Positions 18,873 through 28,634 of a stretch of 64,000 nt of DNA are shown here, piece after piece (position 1 is the first letter of the stretch; every line of letters starts with the position of its first letter). The position numbers and the translations under genes are program-made. The notes below the pieces were generated by a model. It did no database searches, was not told where the DNA came from, and worked only from the letters and a program-made list of their open reading frames with translations. Source of the stretch: Methylococcus mesophilus (lineage in GTDB: Bacteria; Pseudomonadota; Gammaproteobacteria; Methylococcales; Methylococcaceae); contig NZ_CP110921.1 in NCBI RefSeq assembly GCF_026247885.1, positions 1,364,001 through 1,428,000 of the forward strand. The letters run 5' to 3'.

Positions 18873-20387
18873 TCAGCCACGGCCATGGCGCATCTGACGC
18901 CGGCTGCCTGCGTTTTCGACCCTGCGCGGCGTTTCGTCCGTCCGGCCATCGAGCAAGCAACGGGGGGTGCGTTTGGTACCGCTGGCCCGGAAATCCGCCG
19001 CCAGCGCCTCCCGCACCCGATCATCCTCTTCGCCACATTCTGCGCTCAGGAAATCGAAGACGAAATCGTACAAACGATCGAGCGCGATCTCGTGGGTCTT
19101 GCGCGTGCGGGCATACAGCCAGTCGGAAAAAGCCTGGAATCGGGCGAAAGGGATATCCCCCAGCAGGATCGGCCGGACCCGCTTGAAGCGTCCGGAGTTG
19201 CCTACCAAGTCCCAGTAGCGGGCAAAGCGGTTCAGGCGCTGCAGGGCCGCGAAATCCAGGACGTCGGTCCGGACCACGTTGTAAGGCGGATAGGGGTTGT
19301 AGCGCATGCCGCAGGATTCGCTATGGCGGTCGATCGGCGCGCCGCGCAGGCGCTTCAGGATGCCAACCTGGATCTCATGCGGGTCGAGGGCGACCAGGCG
19401 GTCGAAGCCGCGCGCGAAGCCCTCCAGCGTCTCGCCCGGCAGGCCGGCGATCAGATCGACGTGCAGATGAGCGTGGGTGTGCCGGCGCAGCCAGCGTAGA
19501 TTGGCCTCGGTCGCGGCATTGTCCTGGCGGCGGCTGATGCGCGCCTGCACCTCCGGGTCGAAGCTCTGCACGCCGATTTCGAGCTGCAGGGCCCCCGGCG
19601 CGAACCGAGCCAGCGCCTCCTTCAGGCGATCCGGCAGATGGTCCGGAATGACCTCGAAATGCAGGAACAGTTCCGGGTCCGCCTTGTCCAGGAAGAATTC
19701 GAGGATGCGCAGGCTGGTGCCGATATGGAGATTGAAGGTGCGGTCGACGAACTTGAAATGCCGGGCCCCGCGCCGGTACAGGTCGTCCATGGCGGCGAGG
19801 AAGCGCTCGGGATCGAACGGCCAGGCCGTGCGGTCCAGCGCCGACAGGCAGAATTCGCACTTGAACGGGCAGCCGCGCGAGGCTTCGACGTAGATCAGCC
19901 GGTGGGCGATGTCGCGTTCGTCGTAATAGGCATAGGGCAGTTCCAGCCCGCGCAAGTCCGGAGTCTCGGCGCGGATGAAACGCCCGGCGGGCGGCGTGCC
20001 GCTCAGGATGTCCCGGCACAGACGGGGGAACGCCAGATCGCCGGGGCCGCCGACGATATAATCCGCCAGTCGGGCGATGGGCTGGTCCTCCCACTCGTGG
20101 CTGACCTCCGGCCCGCCGAGCACGACGACCAGCTCCGGCCTTACGGCCTTGAGCACAGCGACCAGCCGGGTGGTCTCTTCCACGTTCCAGATGTAGACGC
20201 CCAGCCCCACGATGCGCGGATTCAGCGCCAGCAGTTTCTCGGCGATCTCCGCGGGGCGATCGGTGATGATGAATTCGGCCAGCGCCGTCTCGGCCCGCAG
20301 CTCGCCCAGGTTGGCCAAAAGACAGCGCAGGCCGAGCGATGAGTGGATGAAACGCGCGTTGAGAGTGGACAAGACGATGGCCGACAC
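18873..20387 (-). CDS. B12-binding radical SAM protein with DUF4080 domain
   Basis: 504 residues from a GTG start (VSAIVLSTLNARFIHSS). The cobalamin-binding-like part has VGLGVYIWN and LVVVLGGPEVSHEW. The radical SAM 4Fe-4S motif is CPFKCEFC near residue 190. The C-terminal part carries HEIQVGILKRLRGAPI and the DUF4080 region. It should catalyse a radical reaction on an unknown substrate, possibly with B12. Residues upstream of the GTG in this frame do not look like family sequence. Confidence 0.85.
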   Translation of the reverse strand: MSAIVLSTLNARFIHSSLGLRCLLANLGELRAETALAEFIITDRPAEIAEKLLALNPRIVGLGVYIWNVEETTRLVAVLKAVRPELVVVLGGPEVSHEWEDQPIARLADYIVGGPGDLAFPRLCRDILSGTPPAGRFIRAETPDLRGLELPYAYYDERDIAHRLIYVEASRGCPFKCEFCLSALDRTAWPFDPERFLAAMDDLYRRGARHFKFVDRTFNLHIGTSLRILEFFLDKADPELFLHFEVIPDHLPDRLKEALARFAPGALQLEIGVQSFDPEVQARISRRQDNAATEANLRWLRRHTHAHLHVDLIAGLPGETLEGFARGFDRLVALDPHEIQVGILKRLRGAPIDRHSESCGMRYNPYPPYNVVRTDVLDFAALQRLNRFARYWDLVGNSGRFKRVRPILLGDIPFARFQAFSDWLYARTRKTHEIALDRLYDFVFDFLSAECGEEDDRVREALAADFRASGTKRTPRCLLDGRTDETPRRVENAGSRRQMRHGRG

Positions 20388-20477
20388 GGCTTTGGGGATT
20401 CCTGACTTGCGGGGTCGACATTTTAATACAGGCGGAAGCAACACCTCCGCGCGGATGACACGGCGATAGTCCAAACC

Positions 20478-21266
20478 TTGCCAATCTTCAAATTTTTCCG
20501 GAATCTGCGCCGCCGCCGGGTTCTCCAACGATATCCGTTCGACCCGGCCGCCTTTCATGCCGCCATCGGCGAAGTGCCCCTGCTTGCCCGCTTGTCCGAA
20601 GGCGAGCGCGAGAACCTGCGCCTTTTGGCGACCCTGTTTCTCCGCGAAAAAAACTTCGAATCCTCAGGGAACCTGGACCTGACCGAAGCCATGAAGACCC
20701 GCATCGCCGCGCTGGCCTGCCTCCCCATTCTCCATCTCGACCTCGACTGGTACGCCGGCTGGAGCACCGTCATCGTGTTTCCCACGGAATTCGTGCGGCC
20801 GCGGGAGGCCATGGACGACATCGGCGTCATGCACGAATGGGAGGAAATCATCGGCGGCGAAGCCTGGGAGTTGGGACCGGTCATCCTGTCCTGGGCGGAT
20901 GTGGAAGCCTCGGGGCGATGCGACGGCTACAACGTCATCATCCACGAAATGGCCCACAAGCTGGACATGCTGAACGGCCCATGCGACGGGTTTCCCCCGC
21001 TGCACCGGAACATGGCAGCTCCAGCCTGGTCGAAGGCGTTCACCCACGCTTTCGAAGATTTCAACACCCGGCTCGATCGGGGCGAACACACACTCATCGA
21101 CCCTTACGCCGGCGAATCACCCTCGGAGTTTTTCGCCGTGTTGAGCGAATACTTCTTCGAACAGCCGGCCGTGGTGGAGAGCACATACCCCAACGTCTTC
21201 GCCCAGATGCGCCGGTTTTACCGGACCGACCCCCGGCAGTGCACGCATGCCCCCGTCATGGGGTAG
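20478..21266 (+). CDS. mtfA: MtfA-type zinc metallopeptidase (M90)
   Basis: 262 residues with VIIHEMAHKLDMLNG (zinc HExxH) and SPSEFFAVLSEYFFEQP, the MtfA C-terminal motif providing the third ligand. MtfA binds the repressor Mlc in E. coli and has peptidase activity. It starts with TTG at 20478 (MPIFKFFRN), which aligns with the usual family N-terminus. It is divergent from the DUF4080 gene across 90 bases. Confidence 0.88.
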   Translation: MPIFKFFRNLRRRRVLQRYPFDPAAFHAAIGEVPLLARLSEGERENLRLLATLFLREKNFESSGNLDLTEAMKTRIAALACLPILHLDLDWYAGWSTVIVFPTEFVRPREAMDDIGVMHEWEEIIGGEAWELGPVILSWADVEASGRCDGYNVIIHEMAHKLDMLNGPCDGFPPLHRNMAAPAWSKAFTHAFEDFNTRLDRGEHTLIDPYAGESPSEFFAVLSEYFFEQPAVVESTYPNVFAQMRRFYRTDPRQCTHAPVMG

Positions 21267-21304
21267 GATTGCCGCCCCGAATTGAGATTACGAGAACATT
21301 ACGA

Positions 21305-21853
21305 ATGCAAGACGATTTCGACGACCTCGACGACTCCGCAGAGGAAGAAGGTTACGGCCGCCGCCGCAGCCACGCGAAAATGAAGCGCGAGAGCGCGGAA
21401 CTGCTGGAACTGGGCCGGGAACTGGTCCTGCTGCCGCAGGAAAGGCTGGATCGGCTGGCGCTGCCGGAACAAGTCGCGGAGGCGGTCCGCCTGGGGAGGA
21501 CCATCAGCGCACACGGCGCGCTGAAGCGCCAGATCAAGTACATCGGCAAGTTGCTCCGCCAGATCGACGCCGACCCGATCCGCAGCGCCCTGGACGACAT
21601 GAAGAGCGACAGCGCAGTGGCAGCCAGGCGGCAGCACCGGATCGAACAATGGCGCGACCGCCTGATCGCCGAAGGCGACGAAGCCGTCAATGCGCTGGCG
21701 GGCGAGTTTCCCGGCGCGGACCGTCAGTTGTTCAGGAAGCTGGTCCGCGGAGCCCGGGAGGAACGGGAGCAGGCCAAACCTCCGCGCCATGCCCGCCAGT
21801 TGTTCCAGGAAATCCGCCACCTGCTGGCGGATGCGGCCGCAGCCCCAGAATGA
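21305..21853 (+). CDS. darP: Ribosome biogenesis factor DarP (YjgA)
   Basis: 182 residues. The acidic start QDDFDDLDDSAEEEGYGRRR, then SHAKMKRESAELLELGRELV and GALKRQIKYIGKLLRQID are typical of YjgA/DarP. The protein binds the 50S precursor late in assembly. It is 38 bases downstream of mtfA on the same strand. Confidence 0.93.
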   Translation: MQDDFDDLDDSAEEEGYGRRRSHAKMKRESAELLELGRELVLLPQERLDRLALPEQVAEAVRLGRTISAHGALKRQIKYIGKLLRQIDADPIRSALDDMKSDSAVAARRQHRIEQWRDRLIAEGDEAVNALAGEFPGADRQLFRKLVRGAREEREQAKPPRHARQLFQEIRHLLADAAAAPE

Positions 21854-21854
21854 A

Positions 21855-22148
21855 CTAGCGGCCCTGCCCGGAAGGCCGATCCGCGCGCTCTCCGAACGGG
21901 AACGGCATGGCCTCGGTCTGGTAGGTGAGGAACAGCATGATCCGGTAAATGTATTCGGCCAATCTGGCGCCGCTCCTGACGGCATTGGGATTGACGCCGC
22001 CGGTGAACAGATGGCTCAGGAACTGGAAGGCGACGATGGCCCAGAACACGAACCGGACCGCCCCCAGCACCACCATGAAAAACACCATGAAGACCAGGCG
22101 TCGGCCGATCCCGGTGATCGCAGGACGTTCGAAAGTTTCGTCAGGCAT
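21855..22148 (-). CDS. DUF4389 domain membrane protein
   Basis: 97 residues from the ATG at 22148, preceded by AAAGGGGAA. The sequence GRRLVFMVFFMVVLGAVRF and a second hydrophobic stretch, with YRIMLFLTYQTEAMPFPF at the end, match DUF4389. One or two membrane segments are predicted. Function is unknown. It follows the DUF2333 gene on the same strand by 25 bases. Confidence 0.75.
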   Translation of the reverse strand: MPDETFERPAITGIGRRLVFMVFFMVVLGAVRFVFWAIVAFQFLSHLFTGGVNPNAVRSGARLAEYIYRIMLFLTYQTEAMPFPFGERADRPSGQGR

Positions 22149-22173
22149 AAATTCCCCTTTGCCGCAATGAATA

Positions 22174-23205
22174 TCAGCCTTGCTGGAGCAGATTGCGCAG
22201 ATCGATCGTCGCCGCGTTGGCGCGGGCAATGTAATTGGCCAGGGTCAGCGAATAATTGGCGAAGATGCCGAAACCGTCGCCGTTCAGGATGATCGGGCTC
22301 AGAAACGGCGCCTGACCGTCCTCCAGCTCGTGGATGATCGACTGCAGCGAAACCAACGCAGTCTTGTTGCCGAGGATGTCGCGAAAATCGAATTCGATGG
22401 CTTTGAGGACGTGGATTGCCGCCCAGCTGTATCCGCGGGCTTCGAAAAAGATGTCGTCGACGTTCCACCATGAGGTCTTGGTGACAACGCCCCGTCTCTC
22501 GTCCGCGCTCATCTGGCTCATGTCGCCCGCGCTCGCGCTGAGGCGGTTGGACAGGCTGCCCAGACGCTTTTCCAGGATTTCCAAATACTGTCGCAGATTA
22601 TCGGCACGGGAGAAGAAGCTCGCCTCGCGCTTCATCAGCCGGGCCCGGTACCGCACCATGGCCTCGATCCCCTTCTGGTATTCCGACTCGGAGGAAGGCA
22701 ACTGCCAGGATGTGTGATCGAAATAGAAGAACGGTTCCGCCTGGGCCAGATCCGGATCTTCCTTGGACTGGGACTGGGCGCGGGCGATGTGGTTGCGCAG
22801 GGCCGAGGTCGCGTCGCGCAGCGCGGTCAGCGCTCCGTACTCCCACATCGGCATGTTGTCCTCGAAAACGCCCGGCGGGAACATGTCGTTGACCAGGAAT
22901 CCACCCGGCTTGTAGAGCAGGGTTTCGCCGATGTCGATGAGCGTGGTCGCATAGGTGTAGCCCAGCGGCAATTCGCGGGAATTCTTGACGCCCGCATCCT
23001 GAATGGCCGAAGCGAGCACATCGAACTCTTCCGGCTCTTCGCCCCAATACTCGGCGATCGCCAGGAAAACGCCCAGCACCAAAATCGTCAGCACGCCCAC
23101 GGTCCACGCCAGGCCCTTCTCACGCATGGTGCGCGGATGGAACGCGCGGAGGATGCTGCCGAAGAAAGTCTTCAGCAGACCTGGACGTTTGGGTGACGCA
23201 GCCAT
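22174..23205 (-). CDS. DUF2333 family protein
   Basis: 343 residues with one membrane helix (~31-50, WTVGVLTILVLGVFLAIAEY) and a large extracytoplasmic or cytoplasmic domain containing PLGYTYATTLIDIGETLLYK and RGYSWAAIHVLKAIEFDF. These match DUF2333, a proteobacterial family with no known function. The DUF4389 membrane protein is just downstream, so the two may act together. Confidence 0.82.
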   Translation of the reverse strand: MAASPKRPGLLKTFFGSILRAFHPRTMREKGLAWTVGVLTILVLGVFLAIAEYWGEEPEEFDVLASAIQDAGVKNSRELPLGYTYATTLIDIGETLLYKPGGFLVNDMFPPGVFEDNMPMWEYGALTALRDATSALRNHIARAQSQSKEDPDLAQAEPFFYFDHTSWQLPSSESEYQKGIEAMVRYRARLMKREASFFSRADNLRQYLEILEKRLGSLSNRLSASAGDMSQMSADERRGVVTKTSWWNVDDIFFEARGYSWAAIHVLKAIEFDFRDILGNKTALVSLQSIIHELEDGQAPFLSPIILNGDGFGIFANYSLTLANYIARANAATIDLRNLLQQG

Positions 23206-23271
23206 GAGGAATCCTGTTGGGGTTGCCCGTCGCGGGAAGATGGGATTATATCCAAAAAACCCCGGGGAGGT

Positions 23272-24186
23272 TCAGGCTTTCCCGGCACGGTCGCGGCGTG
23301 CACGGGGGTGGGCCTGATCGTAGACGGCGGCCAGCCTCTGGAAATCGACGTGCGTGTAGATCTGTGTCGTGGCCAGCGTGGCATGGCCGAGCAGTTCCTG
23401 CACGGCCCGGAGATCGCTGCTGGCTTCCAGCATGTGACTGGCGAAGGAATGCCGCAGCATGTGGGGATGGACCCTCTCGGACAGCTTCAGCTTGCTGCGC
23501 CAGCGTTCCAGCCGCATTTCGACGGTGCGCGGCGCGATGCGCCTGCCCTGCCGGCTGAGAAACAGCGCCGGCTGCACCGCGCCGGTCCGCGGGCGGCGAA
23601 CCTCCAGCCATACCCCGATGGCCTCGAGCGCTTTGGCACCGACCGGCACGTAGCGCGCCTTGCCGCCCTTGCCCTTGCGGACGAACACGCTGCCGGCGGC
23701 GAAATCGACGTCGGCGACATCCAGCCCAACCAGTTCGCTCAAGCGCAGGCCGGAGGAATAAAACAGCTCCCACATCGCCCTGTCGCGGGTTTCCAACCCG
23801 TCGTCGGCCGGCGCATCGAGCAGCCCGGCGATCGCGTCCACGTCGAGCAGGCGCGGCAGCCGGCGCCCGCTCTTGGGCGGACGCACGCCGCGCGCCGGGT
23901 TGGCCTCCAATATCCGTTTTTTCAGCAGATCGTCGAAAAATCCGCGAATGGCGGAAAGGCCGCGCTGGAGGCTTCGGGCCGACAAGTTGTCATCATGATG
24001 TCTGATGCCGACGTAGGCCCTGATCCTGGCCCCGTCGACGTCCGTCCAGCGAGCGACATTCGCCGACTCGCAGTAGGCCTGGAAGGCGCGGAGGTCCCGC
24101 CGGTAGGCCGCATGTGTGTGTCTGGAACCCCGGCGCGCCAACCGGGCCAGGTAGTCGTCGAGCTGCTCGAGGGACTCCGGCTCCAC
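23272..24186 (-). CDS. xerC: Tyrosine recombinase XerC
   Basis: 304 residues from a GTG start. There is an N-terminal SAM-like core-binding domain and a catalytic domain with SSGLRLSELVGL (Arg), GKGGKARYVPV (Lys), HMLRHSFASHML (His-xx-Arg) and LGHATLATTQIYTHVDF (His and Tyr nucleophile). XerC with XerD resolves chromosome dimers at dif. The dapF-DUF484-xerC order matches gammaproteobacteria. Confidence 0.96.
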   Translation of the reverse strand: MEPESLEQLDDYLARLARRGSRHTHAAYRRDLRAFQAYCESANVARWTDVDGARIRAYVGIRHHDDNLSARSLQRGLSAIRGFFDDLLKKRILEANPARGVRPPKSGRRLPRLLDVDAIAGLLDAPADDGLETRDRAMWELFYSSGLRLSELVGLDVADVDFAAGSVFVRKGKGGKARYVPVGAKALEAIGVWLEVRRPRTGAVQPALFLSRQGRRIAPRTVEMRLERWRSKLKLSERVHPHMLRHSFASHMLEASSDLRAVQELLGHATLATTQIYTHVDFQRLAAVYDQAHPRARRDRAGKA

Positions 24187-24193
24187 GGAGCTC

Positions 24194-24898
24194 TCAGCGC
24201 TCGCGGTCGATCAGGGCAACGAGGCGGGCGGCAACGACTTCGCCCATCTGCACCAGGAACAGATTGCCCATGTCCGGGCTGAAGCGGCCTGCGTCCAGGC
24301 TGCCTATCGCCAACAGCCCCTTGATCCCGGCATGGCAAAGCGGCACCAGGGCGCAGGACGCCACCTCGGGAGCATCGGCGCCGAATAGAAACTCCAGCAA
24401 CGGCTCGGGCGGCGAACCGCACACCGGTTCGCAGGAGGCCAAAAGGGGTTCCAGCAGGATGCTCACGGCCGGATCCGGCATTACGTGCAGATCGCCTACC
24501 GCAGGATGCGAGACGGTGCGAAAAACCCTGACGGAGACGAAGTCGGCCTGGAACCCCTCGTGCAGGCTCCACTTCAGACCCGCCAGCATGTCACCCACCG
24601 AAGCGGCATCGAGCAGACTCAGCGTGAGCCGGTGAAAACGGACGAACAAGGCATCGTTCTCGCGGGCGATCCGGAGTATGTCGTTCAACTGTCCCTGCTG
24701 CTTCCGGTTCTGGCCGCGCAGCAGCTCGATCTGCCGCGCTACCAGCGAAACCGCCTCACCGCAGGGGTGGGGCAAATGCATGGCTTCCAGCAGATCGAGC
24801 TGATCGTGGAAAAACTCGGGGTGCTTCCACAGATAGTCCGCCACTTGGGATGCCGACAGATCGTCTTTGTCCGCGCGCTTCACCTTACCGAAATTCAT
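24194..24898 (-). CDS. DUF484 family protein (GAF-like)
   Basis: 234 residues from the ATG at 24898, which overlaps the dapF stop (ATGA). It begins with [20 protein letters not shown], then a coiled stretch ([20 protein letters not shown]), then a GAF-like domain with [23 protein letters not shown]484 is almost always found between dapF and xerC; its role is unknown. Confidence 0.9.
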   Translation of the reverse strand: MNFGKVKRADKDDLSASQVADYLWKHPEFFHDQLDLLEAMHLPHPCGEAVSLVARQIELLRGQNRKQQGQLNDILRIARENDALFVRFHRLTLSLLDAASVGDMLAGLKWSLHEGFQADFVSVRVFRTVSHPAVGDLHVMPDPAVSILLEPLLASCEPVCGSPPEPLLEFLFGADAPEVASCALVPLCHAGIKGLLAIGSLDAGRFSPDMGNLFLVQMGEVVAARLVALIDRER

Positions 24899-25722
24899 GC
24901 TTCTATGCTCCCCTCGAACACGGTAACCGCCGGGCCGCTCATATGGACCGGCGTACCTCTCCCTTGCCAGCCGATCCGCAAGGTGCCGCCCGGAAGATCG
25001 ATGCGCACGGGATCTTCCAGCGTCCCCTGCAGTATGCCGACGACGGCTGCGGCGCAAGCTCCGCTGCCGCAGGCCAGGGTTTCCCCCGTACCTCGTTCGT
25101 AAACCCTAAGGCGCGCATGATGCGGCTCCAGAACCTGCATGAAGCCGATGTTGGCGCGTTCGGGAAACAGCCGGTGCCGCTCCAGGGCGGCGCCGACTCG
25201 CGCCACCGGCGCTTCATCGACGTCGGGTACCGTGATCACCGCATGGGGATTGCCCATGGATACGGCGCCGAACACCCAGTCCACACCGTCAACGCTAACC
25301 GTGTAGCCCAGCCGCTCTTCGTCCGCCAACAGCGGCACCTGAGCCGGCAGGTGGCGCGGCACCCCCATCTCGACCCTGACTTCACCGCCCGCCTCCATCC
25401 GCAACACCATACGGCCGGAAGCAGTTTCCACCCGGATTTCGTCGCGGTCGATGAGTCCGTTGTCGCGGACGAAGCGGGCGAAACAGCGTGCGCCATTGCC
25501 GCATTGCGCAACCTCGCCGCCGTCGGCGTTGAAAATCCGGTAGCGGAAATCCACCTCGTCCGATGTCGGCGGCTCCACCAGCAGAATCTGGTCGCAGCCT
25601 ATACCGTAATGCCGGTCGGCCAGCCGGCGCAATCCCGCCTCATCCAGGTCGACTGTCTGATGAATGGCATCGATCACCACGAAATCGTTGCCCAGCCCCT
25701 GCATCTTGGTGAAACGCAGCAT
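24895..25722 (-). CDS. dapF: Diaminopimelate epimerase
   Basis: 275 residues with both catalytic-cysteine motifs, [13 protein letters not shown] and [13 protein letters not shown], and the opening [15 protein letters not shown]. It interconverts LL- and meso-diaminopimelate for lysine and peptidoglycan. It is between lysA and the DUF484 gene in a minus-strand operon. Confidence 0.97.
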   Translation of the reverse strand: MLRFTKMQGLGNDFVVIDAIHQTVDLDEAGLRRLADRHYGIGCDQILLVEPPTSDEVDFRYRIFNADGGEVAQCGNGARCFARFVRDNGLIDRDEIRVETASGRMVLRMEAGGEVRVEMGVPRHLPAQVPLLADEERLGYTVSVDGVDWVFGAVSMGNPHAVITVPDVDEAPVARVGAALERHRLFPERANIGFMQVLEPHHARLRVYERGTGETLACGSGACAAAVVGILQGTLEDPVRIDLPGGTLRIGWQGRGTPVHMSGPAVTVFEGSIEA

Positions 25723-25731
25723 GGCCGACCT

Positions 25732-26979
25732 CTACGGCAGCAGCCGCTCGGCGGCGAACAACTGGGCAATGGTCTCCCGTTCACGGATCAGGTGCACGGT
25801 GCCACCATCCACCAGGACTTCGGCCGGCCGCGGCCTGGAGTTGTAATTCGAACTCATGCTGAAACCGTAGGCGCCGGCGGAACGCACCGCCAGCAGGTCG
25901 CCCGGAACCAGCGCCAGATCCCGCGACTTGCCCAGGAAATCGCCGGTTTCGCAAACCGGTCCCACGATATCGTAGGTGTGCGGCTCCCGATCCGGGCACG
26001 GCGCCACCGGAACGATCTCCTGCCAGGCGCCGTACAGCGCCGGGCGCAGCAGGTCGTTCATCGCCGCGTCGACGATCGCGAAGCGCTTCGCCTGATTGGC
26101 TTTGAGATACTCCACCCGTGTCAGCAACAGACCGGCGTTGCCGGCGATCGCCCGGCCCGGCTCGATCAGGATTTCGAAATCGTGGCGGCCGAGCCGGGCG
26201 AAAAGCTGCTCGGCGTATTCCGTCGGATGCGGCGGATCCTCGTCGCGGTAGCGGATACCCAGGCCGCCGCCCAGATCCAGGTGGCGGATCGCGATGCCTT
26301 CGCTGCGCAACTGAGCGACGAGCGCCAGCACCCGGTCCAGTGCGTCGATGAACGGCATGGAACTGGTCAGTTGCGAGCCGATGTGACAGTCGATGCCGAC
26401 GACTTCCAGATTCGGCATCCGCGCCGCGCGGCGGTATTGCGTGAGCGCCTCTTCGACTTCGATGCCGAACTTGTTCTCGCGCAGGCCGGTCGAGATGTAG
26501 GGGTGGGTGCCGGCGTCGACGTCCGGATTCACCCGCAACGATACCGGCGCCTTAACGCCGTACTCGCCAGCCAGCCGGTCGAGGCGGTCGAGTTCTTCGG
26601 CCACCTCGACGTTGAAGCAGCGGATACCGGCGTCCAGGGCGAGCGCCATCTCGTCCTCGCGCTTGCCGACGCCTGAGAACACGACCCTGGAAGGATCGCC
26701 ACCCGCCGTCAGCACCCGCTCCAACTCGCCCGCCGACACGATGTCAAAGCCCGAACCCAGCCGCGCCAGGAGATTCAGGATGGCGATGTTGGAGTTGGCC
26801 TTCACCGCATAGCAGACCAGATGGGGGCAGCTTCCCAACGCACGGTCGAAGGCGTGCCAGTGGCGCTCCAGCGTGGCGCGGGAGTAAACGTAGCACGGCG
26901 TGCCATGGCGTTCGGCAATGGCAGACAGTGGCACGTCCTCCGCATGGAGGAGGCCGTCGCGATAATTGAAATGATCCAT
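25732..26979 (-). CDS. lysA: Diaminopimelate decarboxylase
   Basis: 415 residues of the fold III PLP family: VCYAVKANSN carries the PLP lysine, then GSGFDIVSAGEL, HIGSQL, DLGGGLGI and EPGRAIAGNAG. CETGDFLGKSRDL near the C-terminus supplies the active-site cysteine. It makes L-lysine from meso-DAP and stands directly before dapF. Confidence 0.97.
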   Translation of the reverse strand: MDHFNYRDGLLHAEDVPLSAIAERHGTPCYVYSRATLERHWHAFDRALGSCPHLVCYAVKANSNIAILNLLARLGSGFDIVSAGELERVLTAGGDPSRVVFSGVGKREDEMALALDAGIRCFNVEVAEELDRLDRLAGEYGVKAPVSLRVNPDVDAGTHPYISTGLRENKFGIEVEEALTQYRRAARMPNLEVVGIDCHIGSQLTSSMPFIDALDRVLALVAQLRSEGIAIRHLDLGGGLGIRYRDEDPPHPTEYAEQLFARLGRHDFEILIEPGRAIAGNAGLLLTRVEYLKANQAKRFAIVDAAMNDLLRPALYGAWQEIVPVAPCPDREPHTYDIVGPVCETGDFLGKSRDLALVPGDLLAVRSAGAYGFSMSSNYNSRPRPAEVLVDGGTVHLIRERETIAQLFAAERLLP

Positions 26980-26986
26980 GGAACCT

Positions 26987-27115
26987 TCAGGATTTCTGCT
27001 TTTCGGTCCGCGCCGGCTCCCGGTCGGGGAGATACAACGGACCCTTCTGCCCGCAGGCGCCCAACAGCAAAGTCAGCGCCACGGCCAGCCAGAGTGCGGG
27101 ATGATTCTTGCTCAT
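26987..27115 (-). CDS. lptM: LptM-like small lipoprotein (YifL family)
   Basis: 42 residues from MSKNHPALW, with a signal peptide, lipobox LLGAC and the hallmark GQKGPLYLP after the lipid-bearing Cys. LptM helps oxidative maturation of the LptDE LPS translocon in the outer membrane. It is immediately upstream of lysA, the standard position in gammaproteobacteria. The frame is open upstream, but family length supports this start. Confidence 0.9.
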   Translation of the reverse strand: MSKNHPALWLAVALTLLLGACGQKGPLYLPDREPARTEKQKS

Positions 27116-27216
27116 ACCGGATGGTCTTGCGAAAAGTGGGGAACGGGCTTGAAACACGTCCTGTAGGGCCGGCATTCTAATGCAAATACCGCCCCCTGTA
27201 ACGATTCGTAACCTCC

Positions 27217-28269
27217 ATGCCGTTCTCCAGCTTTCAGCAGGCCGTGCTCGACTGGTTCGATCTGCACGGACGCCACGACCTGCCCTGGCAGCGGCCCCGC
27301 ACCCCCTATCGGGTGTGGATATCCGAAGTCATGCTGCAGCAGACCCGGGTCGCCACCGTCATCGGCTATTTCGAACGGTTCATGCGGCGGTTCCCCGACC
27401 TTCCGGATCTGGCAGCCGCGGACGTCGACGAGATCCTGGCGCTGTGGTCAGGCCTGGGGTATTACAGCCGCGCCCGCAATCTCCACCGCACCGCCCGTAT
27501 CGTCGCCGAGCATCACGCTGGCGAACTGCCCGCCGACCTCGCCGGGTTGGCCGCTCTGCCCGGCATCGGCCGTTCCACGGCGGGCGCGATCCTGAGCCTG
27601 GGATTCGAGCGCCGGGCGGCGATCCTCGACGGCAACGTCCGCCGGGTGCTCGCGCGCCACCATGGGGTCGAAGGCTGGCCGGGAGAATCGAAAGTGGAGA
27701 AGGGGTTGTGGCAACTGAGTGAGGAACTGACGCCTTCGAAGCGCTGCGCGGACTACAACCAGGCGATGATGGACCTGGGCGCGATGGTCTGCACGCGCGG
27801 CTCGCCGGCCTGCGAAGCCTGCCCGCTGGCCGGGACCTGCATCGCCCGGCGGGACGGCCGGCAGACCGAACTGCCGGGGCCTCGCCGCGCGGGCCCGATA
27901 CCCGTGCGTTCGACCTTCATGCTGCTGACGGTCGATCCGGACAAGCGGGTACGGCTGCAAAAACGTCCGCCCGCTGGAATCTGGGCGGGCCTGTGGGCAT
28001 TTCCGGAATTCGACGGACTGGAGCAGATCGTCGCCTGGTGTGCGCTACACAGCATTCACTCCCGGCGGATTGAGCCCCTGCCGCCGCGCCGTCATACTTT
28101 CAGCCATTTTCATCTGGACTACACGCCGGTCGTCGTGCACTGCGATGCGCGCCGCACCGGCGTCGAAGAAACGGCGCAAGGCCTTTGGCACTCGCTAGGC
28201 GCCGAGATCGGGTTTGGCGTCCCGACGCCGGTCCGCCAGCTTCTGAACGAACTCGAACAACTCATCTGA
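27217..28269 (+). CDS. mutY: Adenine DNA glycosylase MutY
   Basis: 350 residues: helix-hairpin-helix glycosylase core with [39 protein letters not shown] and catalytic Asp in [13 protein letters not shown] 4Fe-4S cluster follows with C-x6-C-x2-C-x5-C ([17 protein letters not shown]). The C-terminal NUDIX-like domain recognises 8-oxoG. It removes A mispaired with 8-oxoG and is followed by yggX, as in E. coli. Confidence 0.97.
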   Translation: MPFSSFQQAVLDWFDLHGRHDLPWQRPRTPYRVWISEVMLQQTRVATVIGYFERFMRRFPDLPDLAAADVDEILALWSGLGYYSRARNLHRTARIVAEHHAGELPADLAGLAALPGIGRSTAGAILSLGFERRAAILDGNVRRVLARHHGVEGWPGESKVEKGLWQLSEELTPSKRCADYNQAMMDLGAMVCTRGSPACEACPLAGTCIARRDGRQTELPGPRRAGPIPVRSTFMLLTVDPDKRVRLQKRPPAGIWAGLWAFPEFDGLEQIVAWCALHSIHSRRIEPLPPRRHTFSHFHLDYTPVVVHCDARRTGVEETAQGLWHSLGAEIGFGVPTPVRQLLNELEQLI

Positions 28270-28283
28270 ACCCGGAGAACACC

Positions 28284-28556
28284 ATGGCAAGACAGATCAT
28301 TTGCGCAAAACTGGGCATCGAAGCCGAAGGGCTGGACGCTCCGCCGTTTCCTGGTACCCAGGGCCTGCGCATCTTCGAACACGTATCCAAGCAGGCCTGG
28401 CAGGACTGGCTCAAACTGCAGACCATGCTGATCAACGAACACCGCCTGACCCCGTTCGAAGCCAACGCCCGCAAGTTTCTTGAACAGGAGCGGGAGAAAT
28501 TCCTGTTCGGCGAAGGCGCCGCCGCGCCGGAAGGCTACGTGCCGCCCAAGTCCTGA
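28284..28556 (+). CDS. yggX: Probable Fe(2+)-trafficking/oxidative damage protection protein YggX
   Basis: 90 residues matching YggX throughout: [57 protein letters not shown]. YggX protects iron-sulfur clusters against oxidation. It lies 14 bases behind mutY, which itself carries an Fe-S cluster. Confidence 0.96.
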   Translation: MARQIICAKLGIEAEGLDAPPFPGTQGLRIFEHVSKQAWQDWLKLQTMLINEHRLTPFEANARKFLEQEREKFLFGEGAAAPEGYVPPKS

Positions 28557-28584
28557 CGGTCTTCGCGGCACTTCAAGAATCGAA

Positions 28585-28612
28585 AAAGGGCCGTTGGAAG
28601 ACGGCCCTTTCC
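28585..28612 (+). terminator. Rho-independent terminator after mutY-yggX
   Basis: An AAAGGGCCGT/ACGGCCCTTT stem (10 bp) with a six-base loop, 28 bases after the yggX stop. A-rich sequence on the other side lets it also serve the convergent L,D-transpeptidase gene. Confidence 0.85.
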
Positions 28613-28634
28613 ATTATCCGCAGAAGAAAGGCGG